A DNA stretch of 64,000 nt from assembly GCA_963814955.1 (NCBI GenBank), contig CAWFEX010000015.1, forward strand, positions 310,001-374,000. The letters are read 5' to 3'. Position numbers and translations under genes: made by a program. This document shows, one piece after another, positions 48,022 to 56,608 of this stretch; position 1 is the first letter of the stretch, and each line of letters begins with the position of its first letter. The notes under the pieces are model-generated. The model had not been told where the DNA came from. It saw only the letters and a program-made list of their open reading frames with translations, and did not search any database. The stretch is from DATCJA01 sp963814955 (GTDB lineage: Bacteria > Acidobacteriota > Vicinamibacteria > Vicinamibacterales > UBA2999).

Positions 48022-49009
48022 CTACCCTTCGCCCAGCTTCAGGCCTTCCGCGACTTTGCTCTTGATTTTGCTGATGAAGCGGCCCGCGTCGTCGCCGGAG
48101 TACCCGGCGGCACGAAAGGCGTCCTGCCACTGCGCATCGGACAGCCGCGACATCAACCGTGATGTCCAGACGACGTCGCTTCTCGTCAGCGTGTCGAGGA
48201 CGTTCTGATGAATGCCGCGGTAGTAGAATTCCACGCGCTCTCCGTCGATACGCTTGATGAATCCCTGCGATTCGAAGTCGGCGACGTCGTTGCGCGACCC
48301 CTTGACCGAGCCCACGCATGGGGAACCAGTCGAGCAATTTGGGAAATGATGTCTTGCCCAGCGATGCTCCCAGGTCCCGCACGACGTAAACCCGTCTGCC
48401 AGGACCGCCGTCTTCGCGAACCTCGTAGATCTTGTTGTTCGAGGTCTTCCAGTCCCAGTTGTTCATCATCAGGTTCGCGACCACCAGCCCCTTGAACGGC
48501 TGCGTGTTGACGAAATCGTTCTGATACCACGACCAATCGGCGATAACGTTCCACGTGGACAGATCCGGACGGAATCGTCCCGCCTCCAGCGGCCCGGCAG
48601 GACCACCGGCCATCGTCCATCCCGCCACGTAGTAGGCGGGCGGCTGATGGAAGCCAATCGCCCAGAGCAGACGCGAAACGACGACTTCGGGCTGCGCTTC
48701 CGGCCCGACTTTCACGGACCAGGTCACGCCCTCGGAGTCGCGGACGTCATACCCAGCGCTGTAGCCGCTTCGGTCTTCCGCGACGAACTCGAATACTTCC
48801 GATCGATCTGGCATCAGCGACGGTCCGCCGGCGCCGTGAAACAGATCCCGCTGTTCGAGATCGTTGGGGGGCTGCCAGAGTTGTGTGGGGTCGGGAGCGT
48901 CCGCCGTCGCGCGAATGCTCGGCCGTATGCACGCGGAAGCCGACATCATCGCGGAGGCCGACATCATAAGCACGACAACGGCAACGGTCGAGCCACGAAG
49001 ACGCTTCAT
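48022..49009 (-). pseudogene. Kinase-like lipoprotein, frameshifted
   Basis: Begins MKRLRGSTVAVVVLMMSASA with a cysteine after SASA (C27), probably a lipoprotein signal. Protein-kinase-like landmarks follow in order: K100 in TWSVKVGPEA, E109 in the next helix, NNWDWKTSNN (D186-x-K188-x-x-N191, like HRDxKxxN) and YVVRDLGASLG (D212-L-G, like DFG). The frame breaks near 48312, after LLDWFPMRG, and continues as GSVKGSRNDVADFESQGFI...DAQWQDAFRAAGYSGDDAGRFISKIKSK. One extra G explains the break. Length about 328 residues. The kinase assignment is inference; no known family name is claimed. Confidence 0.65.
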
Positions 49010-49016
49010 ACTGAGG

Positions 49017-50012
49017 ATGAGTGCAGGAATATTGCCGAAAGTGCCTCGGCCGGCCACGATAGCTCGTCTGTTCACCACGCCTCCGGGTCGGTTCGTTGAC
49101 GTCGGCGGCCACAGACTGCACGTTCAGTGTGAAGGGGAGCGGTCCCCCTCGGTTGTCTTCGACGCGGCGCTGGGCGGCTCATCCCTGAGCTGGAGCCTCG
49201 TCGTGCCGGGCGTTGCCTCTATCACTCGCGTGTGCGCGTACGACCGCGCGGGCTTGGGGTGGAGCGACGGAGGCCCGCTGCCGCGCACCGCCGGACGAGC
49301 CGCCGACGAATTGCACGAGCTGCTGCGACGCGCTGCGGTACCCACACCGTGGATCCTTGTGGGCCATTCGTACGGCGGACTCGTGGTACGACTCCTCGCG
49401 GCGCGCCATCCGCGCAGCGTGGCGGGCCTCGTGCTCATCGAGCCTGCGCATCCCGACGAGTGGATTCAGCCGTCCGACGAACAGCGACGGCAGATCGCCA
49501 GGGGCGCTCGTCTGTGCCGATACGGCGCCCAGGCCGCGCGACTTGGGGTCGGCAAAGCCCTGGCGGCACTCGTGAGTGTTGGCGCAATTGGAACGGCGTG
49601 GGCCATCGTCAAGGTGGTGAGCCGAGGCGGGCTTGGCCGCGCGGACGAAAACATCCTCGCCCCGATTTGGAAGCTGCCGCCGGCGATCCGGCCCATCCTG
49701 AAAGAGATGTGGACGCAGCCGAAATTCTTCGAGGCTCTTGGAAGCCAGATCGAGTCGATCGGTGACAGTGCCAACCAGGTGTTGAAGGAAGCCCCCGGCC
49801 ACTACGGAGACCTTCCGCTTGTCGTCGTCACGGCCGCGAACTCGAAAGAGCAGCGGATGCGTGCCGATGCGGCGTTGGCGCGACGCTCAACCCGAGGGCG
49901 TCACGTCATCGTTGCCGGCAGCGGACATTGGATTCCTCTTGATGCGCCGGACGCAGTCGTCAGTGTGGTGGGGGAGCTTGTTCGCGAGATCCGGGAAGGT
50001 CGGTCCGGCTGA
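49017..50012 (+). CDS. Alpha/beta hydrolase
   Basis: About 331 residues from ATG 49017. The core is GGHRLHVQCEGERSPSVVFD, AYDRAGLGWSDGG, the nucleophile elbow ILVGHSYGGLVVRL (GHSYGG) and the late catalytic histidine VIVAGSGHWIPLD. It is a serine hydrolase of unknown substrate. The start is only 7 bases from the divergent kinase-like gene, so their promoters must overlap coding DNA. The stop codon TGA lies inside the palindrome 50003-50025. Confidence 0.82.
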   Translation: MSAGILPKVPRPATIARLFTTPPGRFVDVGGHRLHVQCEGERSPSVVFDAALGGSSLSWSLVVPGVASITRVCAYDRAGLGWSDGGPLPRTAGRAADELHELLRRAAVPTPWILVGHSYGGLVVRLLAARHPRSVAGLVLIEPAHPDEWIQPSDEQRRQIARGARLCRYGAQAARLGVGKALAALVSVGAIGTAWAIVKVVSRGGLGRADENILAPIWKLPPAIRPILKEMWTQPKFFEALGSQIESIGDSANQVLKEAPGHYGDLPLVVVTAANSKEQRMRADAALARRSTRGRHVIVAGSGHWIPLDAPDAVVSVVGELVREIREGRSG

Positions 50013-50025
50013 AGCCGGGCACTAC
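50003..50025 (-). repeat. Family A palindrome carrying two convergent stop codons
   Basis: On the minus strand GTAGTGCCCGGCTTCAG continues to CCGGAC. The head TAG is the stop of the B3/B4 gene (50024-50022), and the TGA of the hydrolase gene is in the centre (50010-50012). Confidence 0.8.
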
Positions 50026-50649
50026 GTGCCGGATCGGACGGCGCCGGTGTATTCGTGCATCCGCGCCGCGGTGACGTCGACGACATGCGACAGACGCCGC
50101 GCGTCCAGCTCGAACGGGGCGAACACCACCACGAGAGCATGCGTCGTTGCGGTGGTGACCATCGTTCTCGATGAATCCGACGTCGGGTTGCCGAACGGAC
50201 CCAGACTGTCGGCCAGCGTGATGCGCCCGCCCACGTGAACATCGTCCTTGCGGATTCCAGGGTATGACTCACCGGGGTGGCCCAGTCGCAGTACCGACGT
50301 CGCCCTCGATATGAGCCGCATCGTACAGACCGTATGGCAGCTGAAATTCGAGCGAGCACCAGTTGCACACGTCCACCATCGAATTGATGCGCGGCAGAGG
50401 CTCCCCTTTTCGGACGCGCCGCAACAACGCCTCAGACGAGGGCCGCCGCTTCGTTGGATCGATGCCGACGCGTTTGTACATGGTGCGCACCGCGGCAATT
50501 TCGTCCGGCGGGTTTGAGCGTACCGCCGCTTCGGCGGCCGCGAGAGGCGCGTCGAGACGCGCAGCGCCTTCGGTGACAGCGGCGTCATTCAGCCACAGCA
50601 CGCCGGGACGAACAATCGACGCGAGTTCAGGTGCGACTGTGAGTCTCAT
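50022..50649 (-). pseudogene. B3/B4-domain protein, frameshifted
   Basis: Starts MRLTVAPELASIVRPGVLWL at ATG 50649, overlapping plsC by 23 bases. The B3/B4 (tRNA-binding-domain) features are AVRTMYKRVGIDPTKRRPSSEALLRRV, PRINSMVDVCNWCSLEFQLPYGLYDAAHIEGD. Near 50294 the frame slips; the next frame carries VLRLGHPGESYPGIRKDDVHVGGRITLADSLGPFGNPTSDS...VVDVTAARM. One extra G explains the slip. B3/B4 proteins resemble the editing part of phenylalanyl-tRNA synthetase. The reconstructed length of about 208 residues fits the family. Confidence 0.78.
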
Positions 50650-51403
50650 GCTTCGTCACATCGGTGTGCGCGTCCGGCGCAATGATCTGGCGCACCCGCT
50701 CGCCAAACGCCCGCGGATCGCTGCCCGCCATGCCGGTGGTCGGAATCGGCTCATGCACCAACAGGCGCACGTGGCCCGGATACGTCGCAAGACGGCCCTT
50801 CAACATCACATGCCGACTTCCGACCACCGACAACGGCACTACAGGAAGCCCGGCTTCGAGCGCGAGATAGAAACTCCCGCCTTTGAACCGTCCAACGCTG
50901 CCGTCCCGGCTGCGCGTCCCCTCCGGGAATACGATGAGCGACAGCCCTTTCGACGTGAGCGCCGATGCCCAGGCGAAAATCGCCGTGCGATCGGGTCTTG
51001 CCCGGTCGACCAGCATGTGGCCGGTGCGCCGCAGATGCCAGCCAAGAAACGGAAACCGGCCCAGCGACTCTTTGGCAATGATGCGCAACTGATACGGAAG
51101 CGACCAGAACAGGATCGGAATGTCGTAGATGCTCTGGTGATTCGCGACGAACACGTACGTCCGGCCGACCTCGAGCCGATCGAGCCCGCTGACATCGACA
51201 GTGACGCCGGTTGTGCGAAGGATCAGGCGAGACCAGGTGCGCGCGCACCAATGCGCGAAGTATCCACGCCGATCAAAGAAGCTCGACGCAAGCGAGAGAG
51301 TACCGAGGACGATCGTGTACAGGGAAATAGCAGGAATGAGGAAGAAAACGGTCCGCCACCAGTGATAAGGAGGAATTCTGTAAGTCAAAAGTGCAAAAGT
51401 CAA
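50627..51403 (-). CDS. plsC: 1-acyl-sn-glycerol-3-phosphate acyltransferase (PlsC family)
   Basis: A 258-residue membrane-associated acyltransferase with NHQSIYDIP (HX4D-type motif), FPEGTRSRDGS and VVPLSVVG. The N-terminal hydrophobic segment anchors it. The start ATG 51403 lies inside the word-repeat region, and its first codons (ATGACTTTTGCACTTTTGAC) are repeat words, so a downstream start is also possible. It makes phosphatidic acid. The family also contains O-acyltransferases. Confidence 0.85.
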   Translation of the reverse strand: MTFALLTYRIPPYHWWRTVFFLIPAISLYTIVLGTLSLASSFFDRRGYFAHWCARTWSRLILRTTGVTVDVSGLDRLEVGRTYVFVANHQSIYDIPILFWSLPYQLRIIAKESLGRFPFLGWHLRRTGHMLVDRARPDRTAIFAWASALTSKGLSLIVFPEGTRSRDGSVGRFKGGSFYLALEAGLPVVPLSVVGSRHVMLKGRLATYPGHVRLLVHEPIPTTGMAGSDPRAFGERVRQIIAPDAHTDVTKHETHSRT

Positions 51404-51480
51404 AAGGCAAAAGGCAAAGGAGATCCGATCTGTACGTTTGACTTACCTTTGACCTTTGACCTTTGACTTTTGACCTTGTT
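51384..51480. repeat. Word-repeat hairpin, AAAGTCAAAAGG family
   Basis: Between plsC and the PIN/TRAM gene. The left arm is AAGTCAAAAGTGCAAAAGTC and then AAAAGGCAAAAGGC; the right arm carries the inverse words (TTTGACTTACCTTTGACC...). It overlaps the first plsC codons and the end of the PIN/TRAM gene region. Confidence 0.65.
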
Positions 51481-51483
51481 GAC

Positions 51484-52338
51484 CTACTTACCTGCCGCCG
51501 CCGCGCTTGGCGGAATCTGCGGCCGCGCCCGGTTGTCCGCAACAGACGATGACGGCCCTATCCCGGCCTGACTCGCTGCCGCGGGCTCGATGAACCGGCC
51601 GAAGATCATTTTGCCGGCGGTCGTTTGAAGGACACTCGTGACCACGACGTCGATCGTCTTGCCAATCAGCTTGCGTGCGTTGTCGACCACGACCATCGTG
51701 CCATCGTCGAGGTACGCGACTCCCTGGTTGTATTCCTTGCCTTCCTTCAGGATGAACACCTTCATCAGCTCGCCCGGAAGCACGACGGGCTTGAGTGCGT
51801 TCGCGAGCTCGTTGATGTTGAGAACCTCGACGCCCCGCAGCTGTGCGACCTTGTTGAGATTGAAGTCGTTCGTGACGATCTTTCCCTGCAGCGTCCGGGC
51901 CAGCTCGATGAGCTTCAAATCGACTTCGCGGATATCGGGAAAGTCGACATCGGAAACGGTGACGTCGACGCCCGACATCTTCTGGACCTTCTGGAGGATG
52001 TCGAGTCCGCGCCGGCCACGGTTCCGCTTCATCGAGTCGGACGAATCAGCGACGAGCTGCAGCTCCTTCAGAACGAACTGAGGTATCACGAGCGTGCCGT
52101 CAACGAAGCCCGTTTCGCAGATGTCAGCAATGCGGCCGTCGATGATGACGCTCGTGTCCAGTACTTTGTAGCGCCGGCGGGGGCCTGCGGATCGAAACAG
52201 GCCGATCAGGTTCGAGGGCTCGAGCCACTCGCCTTTGCGTGCGCCCAGCACCAGACCGAGATACGGCAGCGCGAGCAGGATCAGGCTGTGGAGAAAGACG
52301 ACGCGGTCGTCGCTGAGGTTGGCCCAGGTACAAGGCAT
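51484..52338 (-). CDS. PIN/TRAM-domain protein, C-terminal part (YacL-like)
   Basis: About 284 residues from ATG 52338 (or GTG 52341). A transmembrane helix (VFLHSLILLALPYLGLVLG) is followed by the PIN nuclease domain with VLDTSVIIDGRIADICETGFVD, LVIPQFVLKELQLVADS...RRGLDIL and KIVTNDFNLNKVAQLRGV, then the TRAM domain (VFILKEGKEYNQGVAYLDDGTMVVVDNARK). Homologues such as YacL join this to an N-terminal membrane part, here in a separate upstream frame that ends at TGATG. PIN domains cleave RNA. Confidence 0.88.
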   Translation of the reverse strand: MPCTWANLSDDRVVFLHSLILLALPYLGLVLGARKGEWLEPSNLIGLFRSAGPRRRYKVLDTSVIIDGRIADICETGFVDGTLVIPQFVLKELQLVADSSDSMKRNRGRRGLDILQKVQKMSGVDVTVSDVDFPDIREVDLKLIELARTLQGKIVTNDFNLNKVAQLRGVEVLNINELANALKPVVLPGELMKVFILKEGKEYNQGVAYLDDGTMVVVDNARKLIGKTIDVVVTSVLQTTAGKMIFGRFIEPAAASQAGIGPSSSVADNRARPQIPPSAAAAGK

Positions 52339-52571
52339 CACCGAGTACCCTTCGCCCCGCCAAGCCCGATGGCGCCGCCAAGCATCGCACCGAGCACATG
52401 TGTCACGGGCGCAGTGCGGAGGCGCATTTCGAGGAGGACGATCAGCCCGGCGAGAACGAGGCCGAACAGGATATTCGGCAGAGCACCACTTCCAGGGAAG
52501 AAGTGGACGTGAAATGCCGAAAAGCCGACCGCTGCGACAAAGACCAGACGCGCGAGGATGAACCAGGCCAT
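52338..52571 (-). CDS. N-terminal membrane part of the YacL-like protein (split gene)
   Basis: A 77-residue frame with two to three hydrophobic segments: MAWFILARLVFVAAVGFSAF, LPNILFGLVLAGLIVLLEMRL, HVLGAMLGGAIGLGGAKG. The TGA overlaps the next ATG (TGATG). In relatives this part and the PIN/TRAM part are one protein. A one-base deletion near 52330 would rejoin them. Confidence 0.75.
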   Translation of the reverse strand: MAWFILARLVFVAAVGFSAFHVHFFPGSGALPNILFGLVLAGLIVLLEMRLRTAPVTHVLGAMLGGAIGLGGAKGTR

Positions 52572-52636
52572 GACGCCCCCCCCGGGCTAGACCCCTTTTA
52601 TGAATGGTGGAACCTTAGAGCCCCGCGCGAAGAAAA

Positions 52637-54016
52637 TCAAGTCAGGAGCTGATCGAGGGCTTCCCCGACGGTCCGGACGCCTACGAGCTCGCAGCCGTCG
52701 ACCGGGAGGGTCGAATCGCGCGAATCGACGTTCAAAGCCGGCATCACGATCCGTGAAAACCCCATTTGGACGGCCTCCCGGACGCGCAAGGGGGCCTGGG
52801 GAATGCCTCGAATTTCACCGCTCAGACCCACTTCGCCAAAGACGGCTGTCGAGGGTGCAAGGCTTCGGTTACGCAAACTGGACGCAACCGCCGCCACGAC
52901 GCTGAGGTCCGCGGCCGGCTCCTCGATGCTCATGCCTCCCGCGATGTTCACGTACACGTCGTCGCCTGCCAGGGCCAGCCCCGCGCGCTTTTCGAGCACC
53001 GCCAGAAGCAGCGATACGCGATTCTGATCGAGACCGATCGCCATCCGCCGCGGGTTTCCGTACGTGCTGGTACTGACCAGGGCCTGCACCTCCACCAGAA
53101 TCGGCCGCGACCCTTCGACGCAGCACAGCACGGCGGAGCCCGGTGTGCCCGATGCCCGTTCTGCGAGGAACAACTTCGACGGATTGGCAACCGGGCGGAG
53201 ACCAGTGCCGGTCATTTCGAAGACGCCGAGCTCGCTGACGGCGCCAAAGCGATTCTTCACAGCGCGTACCACGCGGTGCGAGTGATGCCGCTCCCCCTCG
53301 AAATACAGGACGGTATCAACGACGTGTTCGAGCACCTTGGGACCGGCGAGACTGCCGTCCTTCGTGACGTGGCCGACGAGAACGACGGGAACGTTCTGCC
53401 CCTTGGCCGCAAACAGAAACTGCGTGGCTGCTTCGCGCACCTGGCCAATGCTTCCGGGCGCCGACTGGAACTTGATTGAAAACACCGTCTGCACGGAGTC
53501 GATGACGACGAGTGCGGGCTTGAGCCGGGCAACCTCTTCGAGGATGCGCTCGATGCAGGTTTCGGAGAGCAGATAGAGCGGCGCTTCGCCCACTCCAAGC
53601 CGATCGCCGCGGCTCTTGATCTGATGCTCGGATTCCTCGCCGGAGGCGTACAGCACGGGCCCCGCGTTGCGCGCAAAATGCGCAGCAGCCTGCAGCAGCA
53701 GCGTCGATTTGCCAATCCCCGGCTCACCGCCGAGCAGCACGAGCGACCCGGGAACGATGCCCCCGCCAAGCACCCGATCGAACTCGTCTATCCCGGTTGA
53801 CAGCCGGACCGCGTCGGCTATGTCGACGTCGGCGTACAGCTTGGCGGCTCCGCTCGAACCGAGCTTCGTGTAACGGTTCGCGGCAGCTGCGACCTGCGGA
53901 TCGCCGATGCGCTCCTCCACCAGCGAGTTCCATGCACCGCATTCGGCGCAGCGCCCCATCCACTTCGGCGACTGGGCGCCGCACTCCTGGCAGACAAATA
54001 CAACTTTCTCTTTCAT
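52637..54016 (-). CDS. radA: DNA repair protein RadA
   Basis: A 459-residue RadA. N-terminal zinc finger (CQECGAQSPKWMGRCAECGAW), Walker A (GGEPGIGKSTLLLQ), KNRFG motif (RAVKNRFGAVSELGVFEM) and a Lon-type C-terminal domain ending GVRTVGEALDQLL. RadA is a RecA-like helicase that processes recombination intermediates. The gene lies 24 bases downstream of alr. Confidence 0.97.
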   Translation of the reverse strand: MKEKVVFVCQECGAQSPKWMGRCAECGAWNSLVEERIGDPQVAAAANRYTKLGSSGAAKLYADVDIADAVRLSTGIDEFDRVLGGGIVPGSLVLLGGEPGIGKSTLLLQAAAHFARNAGPVLYASGEESEHQIKSRGDRLGVGEAPLYLLSETCIERILEEVARLKPALVVIDSVQTVFSIKFQSAPGSIGQVREAATQFLFAAKGQNVPVVLVGHVTKDGSLAGPKVLEHVVDTVLYFEGERHHSHRVVRAVKNRFGAVSELGVFEMTGTGLRPVANPSKLFLAERASGTPGSAVLCCVEGSRPILVEVQALVSTSTYGNPRRMAIGLDQNRVSLLLAVLEKRAGLALAGDDVYVNIAGGMSIEEPAADLSVVAAVASSLRNRSLAPSTAVFGEVGLSGEIRGIPQAPLRVREAVQMGFSRIVMPALNVDSRDSTLPVDGCELVGVRTVGEALDQLLT

Positions 54017-54040
54017 AAGAAGCGCACCACGCCTGACCCG

Positions 54041-55165
54041 TTACACGTACTGTCGTTCGATCCGCGCTCCAATCCGGCACACGATCTCGTACGGTATGGT
54101 GCCGATGGCTGCGGCCATCTCGCGCACATCGATTTGCTGCCACGATTCGCCACCCTGGCGCCCGATGATCATCACCTCGTCGCCCGGCTCGACGGCGTCG
54201 AGCGTCGTAACGTCGACCGTCATCATGTCCATCGAAACAGCGCCGACGATCGGCACGCGACGGCCGCGAATGAGCACGTGGCCGCGGCCTTCGAGCCGCA
54301 GATCCAGGCCGTCCGCATAACCCGCTGGCACCACGGCGACCCTTGCCGGCGCAGGACTAGTGAAGCGGGATCCGTACCCGACGGCTTCCCCGCTCCGCAG
54401 TCCTTTAACCGCAACGACACGGCTGGTCAGGGACATCACCGGTAGGAGCGGAATGGTCGACGCCAACGGTGGTGGAACGATCCCGTAGAGCAGCAGGCCG
54501 GGCCGCACAACGTCGTACCACACACGCGCGTCCCGCAGCAGGGCGGCACTATTTGCCGCATGCCGCACCACCTTCGTGTTTACGTTTCGGCTCGCTGCCT
54601 CGAACCTGAGCCGCTGTTCGTTGAACAGCGCATGCTCCGCGTCATCAGCGGTGGCAAAATGTGTGTAAAACCCTTCGAGCCGCAGATTCGGACTATTCAG
54701 GACCTCGGGCAGTGTGCGCTGCAGATTGTCGTGCCGAAATCCAAGCCGGTTCATGCCCGTGTCGATTTTCAGGTGATACCCGCACACGGTGTGTCGTCTG
54801 GCCGCTGAGGCCTGCACCGCCCGCGCGGCCGACGGCGTGGAAATCGTAGGGGTCAGCGCGTAGTCGAACAGGCCGTCGAGATCGCTGACGCTCAACGCTC
54901 CGAAGACAAGAATCGGAAGCGTCACACCCCCCCGCCTCAACGTGATTCCCTCTTCGATGTCGGCGCATGCGAGCATCGTCGCCCCAGCCTGCTCGAGTGC
55001 GAGGGCCACGCGTTCGGATCCATGGCCGTATGCGTTGGCCTTGACGACGGCGATGACGGCGGGAGCCGACCCCCGGCCGGCTGCCGACTCGAGAAATTGC
55101 TGGATTGCGCGGAAGTTCGACTGCAGCGCCGCGAGGTCGACGCGTGCGACCGTGCTGCGAATCAT
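54041..55165 (-). CDS. alr: Alanine racemase
   Basis: A 374-residue fold-type III PLP enzyme. The PLP lysine is in AVVKANAYGHGS, with IDTGMNRLGF, YGIVPPP and the catalytic Tyr in GYGSRFTSPAPARVAVVPAGYADGL. It makes D-alanine for peptidoglycan. Lies 25 bases downstream of dnaB and 24 bases upstream of radA. Confidence 0.95.
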   Translation of the reverse strand: MIRSTVARVDLAALQSNFRAIQQFLESAAGRGSAPAVIAVVKANAYGHGSERVALALEQAGATMLACADIEEGITLRRGGVTLPILVFGALSVSDLDGLFDYALTPTISTPSAARAVQASAARRHTVCGYHLKIDTGMNRLGFRHDNLQRTLPEVLNSPNLRLEGFYTHFATADDAEHALFNEQRLRFEAASRNVNTKVVRHAANSAALLRDARVWYDVVRPGLLLYGIVPPPLASTIPLLPVMSLTSRVVAVKGLRSGEAVGYGSRFTSPAPARVAVVPAGYADGLDLRLEGRGHVLIRGRRVPIVGAVSMDMMTVDVTTLDAVEPGDEVMIIGRQGGESWQQIDVREMAAAIGTIPYEIVCRIGARIERQYV

Positions 55166-55190
55166 GAGTCAAGAACGGGGTCGGGACCCA

Positions 55191-56540
55191 TCAGGCACTG
55201 GCAGCGAGGTTGGCAAACCTGGTCTGCTCCCGCAGGAAGGCAAGCCGCACGGTGCCAGTCGGACCGTTTCGCTGCTTGGCAAGAATGAGCTCCGCGGTGC
55301 CCGCGTCCGGATGATTCGGATCCCGGTTGTACGCGTCTTCGCGATAGATCATGATGACGACGTCGGCATCCTGTTCGAGCGCGCCGGACTCACGCAGGTC
55401 CGAGAGCTGAGGCCGATGGTCGGATCGCGACTCCGGAGCGCGACTGAGCTGCGACAGGACCAGAATGGGAACGTTGAGCTCCTTGGCAAGACCCTTGAGC
55501 GATCGAGATATCGCTCCGAGCTCCAGCGTGCGGTTCTCGAAGCGTCCTCGTGTGTTCATGAGCTGAATGTAGTCGACGACGAGAAGGCTCAACCCGTGCT
55601 CCGCCTGCAGGCGGCGCGCTTTCGCGCGCATCTCGAGGACGCTGATCCCCGCAGAATCGTCGATGAACAGGCGCATCGCGCTCAACATCTCGAGCGCATG
55701 CGAGATCCTCCCGTAGTCCTTCTGGCCGATCGCGCCGGTCATCAGCCGATGGCTGTCGATTTGCGCTTCAGACGTCAACACGCGCAGAAACAGCGATTCC
55801 TTCGACATTTCAAGGCTGAAAACCCCGACCGTATGGTTCGCCTGGAGCGCCAGATGCTGCGCCATGTTGAGCGCCAGGCTGGTCTTTCCCATAGAGGGAC
55901 GCGCGGCGACAATGATCAAGTCGCCTGCCTGAAAGCCTCTCGTCATCTCATCGAGATCGACGAAACCCGTAGGAACGCCCGTGACCAGCCGCCGGTGCTC
56001 GAAAAGCTGCTCGATCTTGGGATAACTCTCCCGCACGAGATCGCTCATCGGCATGAAGCCGCCCTTCAACCTGTCGTCGGCGACGGCGAAAATGGCGCTC
56101 TCCGCCTGGTCCAGAATGACGTCGGAGTCCTGGTCGGCTTCGTAAGCGTTGGTGAGGATCTTGTTGGCCGCGAAAATCAGATTTCGCAGCGTCGACTTCT
56201 CCTTGACGATGCGCGCGTAGAACTCGACGTTGGTCGCGCGCGGCACACCGTCGGCGAGTGAGGCGACGTAGGCCGGACCGCCGACATCATCGAGCTCGCC
56301 GTTTCGCACGAGCTCTTCCTTGAGCGTGACAAAGTCGATCGCCTGTCCGCGCTCGTTCAGCGCGATCATCCGGGCAAAGATGCGGCGGTGCGCGTCGCGA
56401 TAAAAATCACGAGGCTCGATCGCCTGAGCCGCCAGATTGAACGCATCGTTGTGAACGAGGATTGCGCCGAGAATGGAGCGCTCAGCTTCGAGGTTGTGCG
56501 GAAGCGTACGTTCCGCAGCAGCAACAACAGTATCGGCCAT
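55191..56540 (-). CDS. dnaB: Replicative DNA helicase DnaB
   Basis: A 449-residue DnaB. The N-terminal domain starts LPHNLEAERSILGAILVHNDAF. The RecA-like domain has Walker A in AARPSMGKTSLALNMAQ and continues with GVFSLEMSKESLFLRVL, and DYIQLMNTRGRFENRTLELG. C-terminal block ends GTVRLAFLREQTRFANLA. It unwinds DNA at the fork. First gene of the operon. Confidence 0.97.
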   Translation of the reverse strand: MADTVVAAAERTLPHNLEAERSILGAILVHNDAFNLAAQAIEPRDFYRDAHRRIFARMIALNERGQAIDFVTLKEELVRNGELDDVGGPAYVASLADGVPRATNVEFYARIVKEKSTLRNLIFAANKILTNAYEADQDSDVILDQAESAIFAVADDRLKGGFMPMSDLVRESYPKIEQLFEHRRLVTGVPTGFVDLDEMTRGFQAGDLIIVAARPSMGKTSLALNMAQHLALQANHTVGVFSLEMSKESLFLRVLTSEAQIDSHRLMTGAIGQKDYGRISHALEMLSAMRLFIDDSAGISVLEMRAKARRLQAEHGLSLLVVDYIQLMNTRGRFENRTLELGAISRSLKGLAKELNVPILVLSQLSRAPESRSDHRPQLSDLRESGALEQDADVVIMIYREDAYNRDPNHPDAGTAELILAKQRNGPTGTVRLAFLREQTRFANLAASA

Positions 56541-56608
56541 GAAGGGGAGCCCTGCAGGTGAGAAAGAAGAAGTGTAGCAGAAACCTGTGATAGGCTCCCG
56601 CGCGATTC

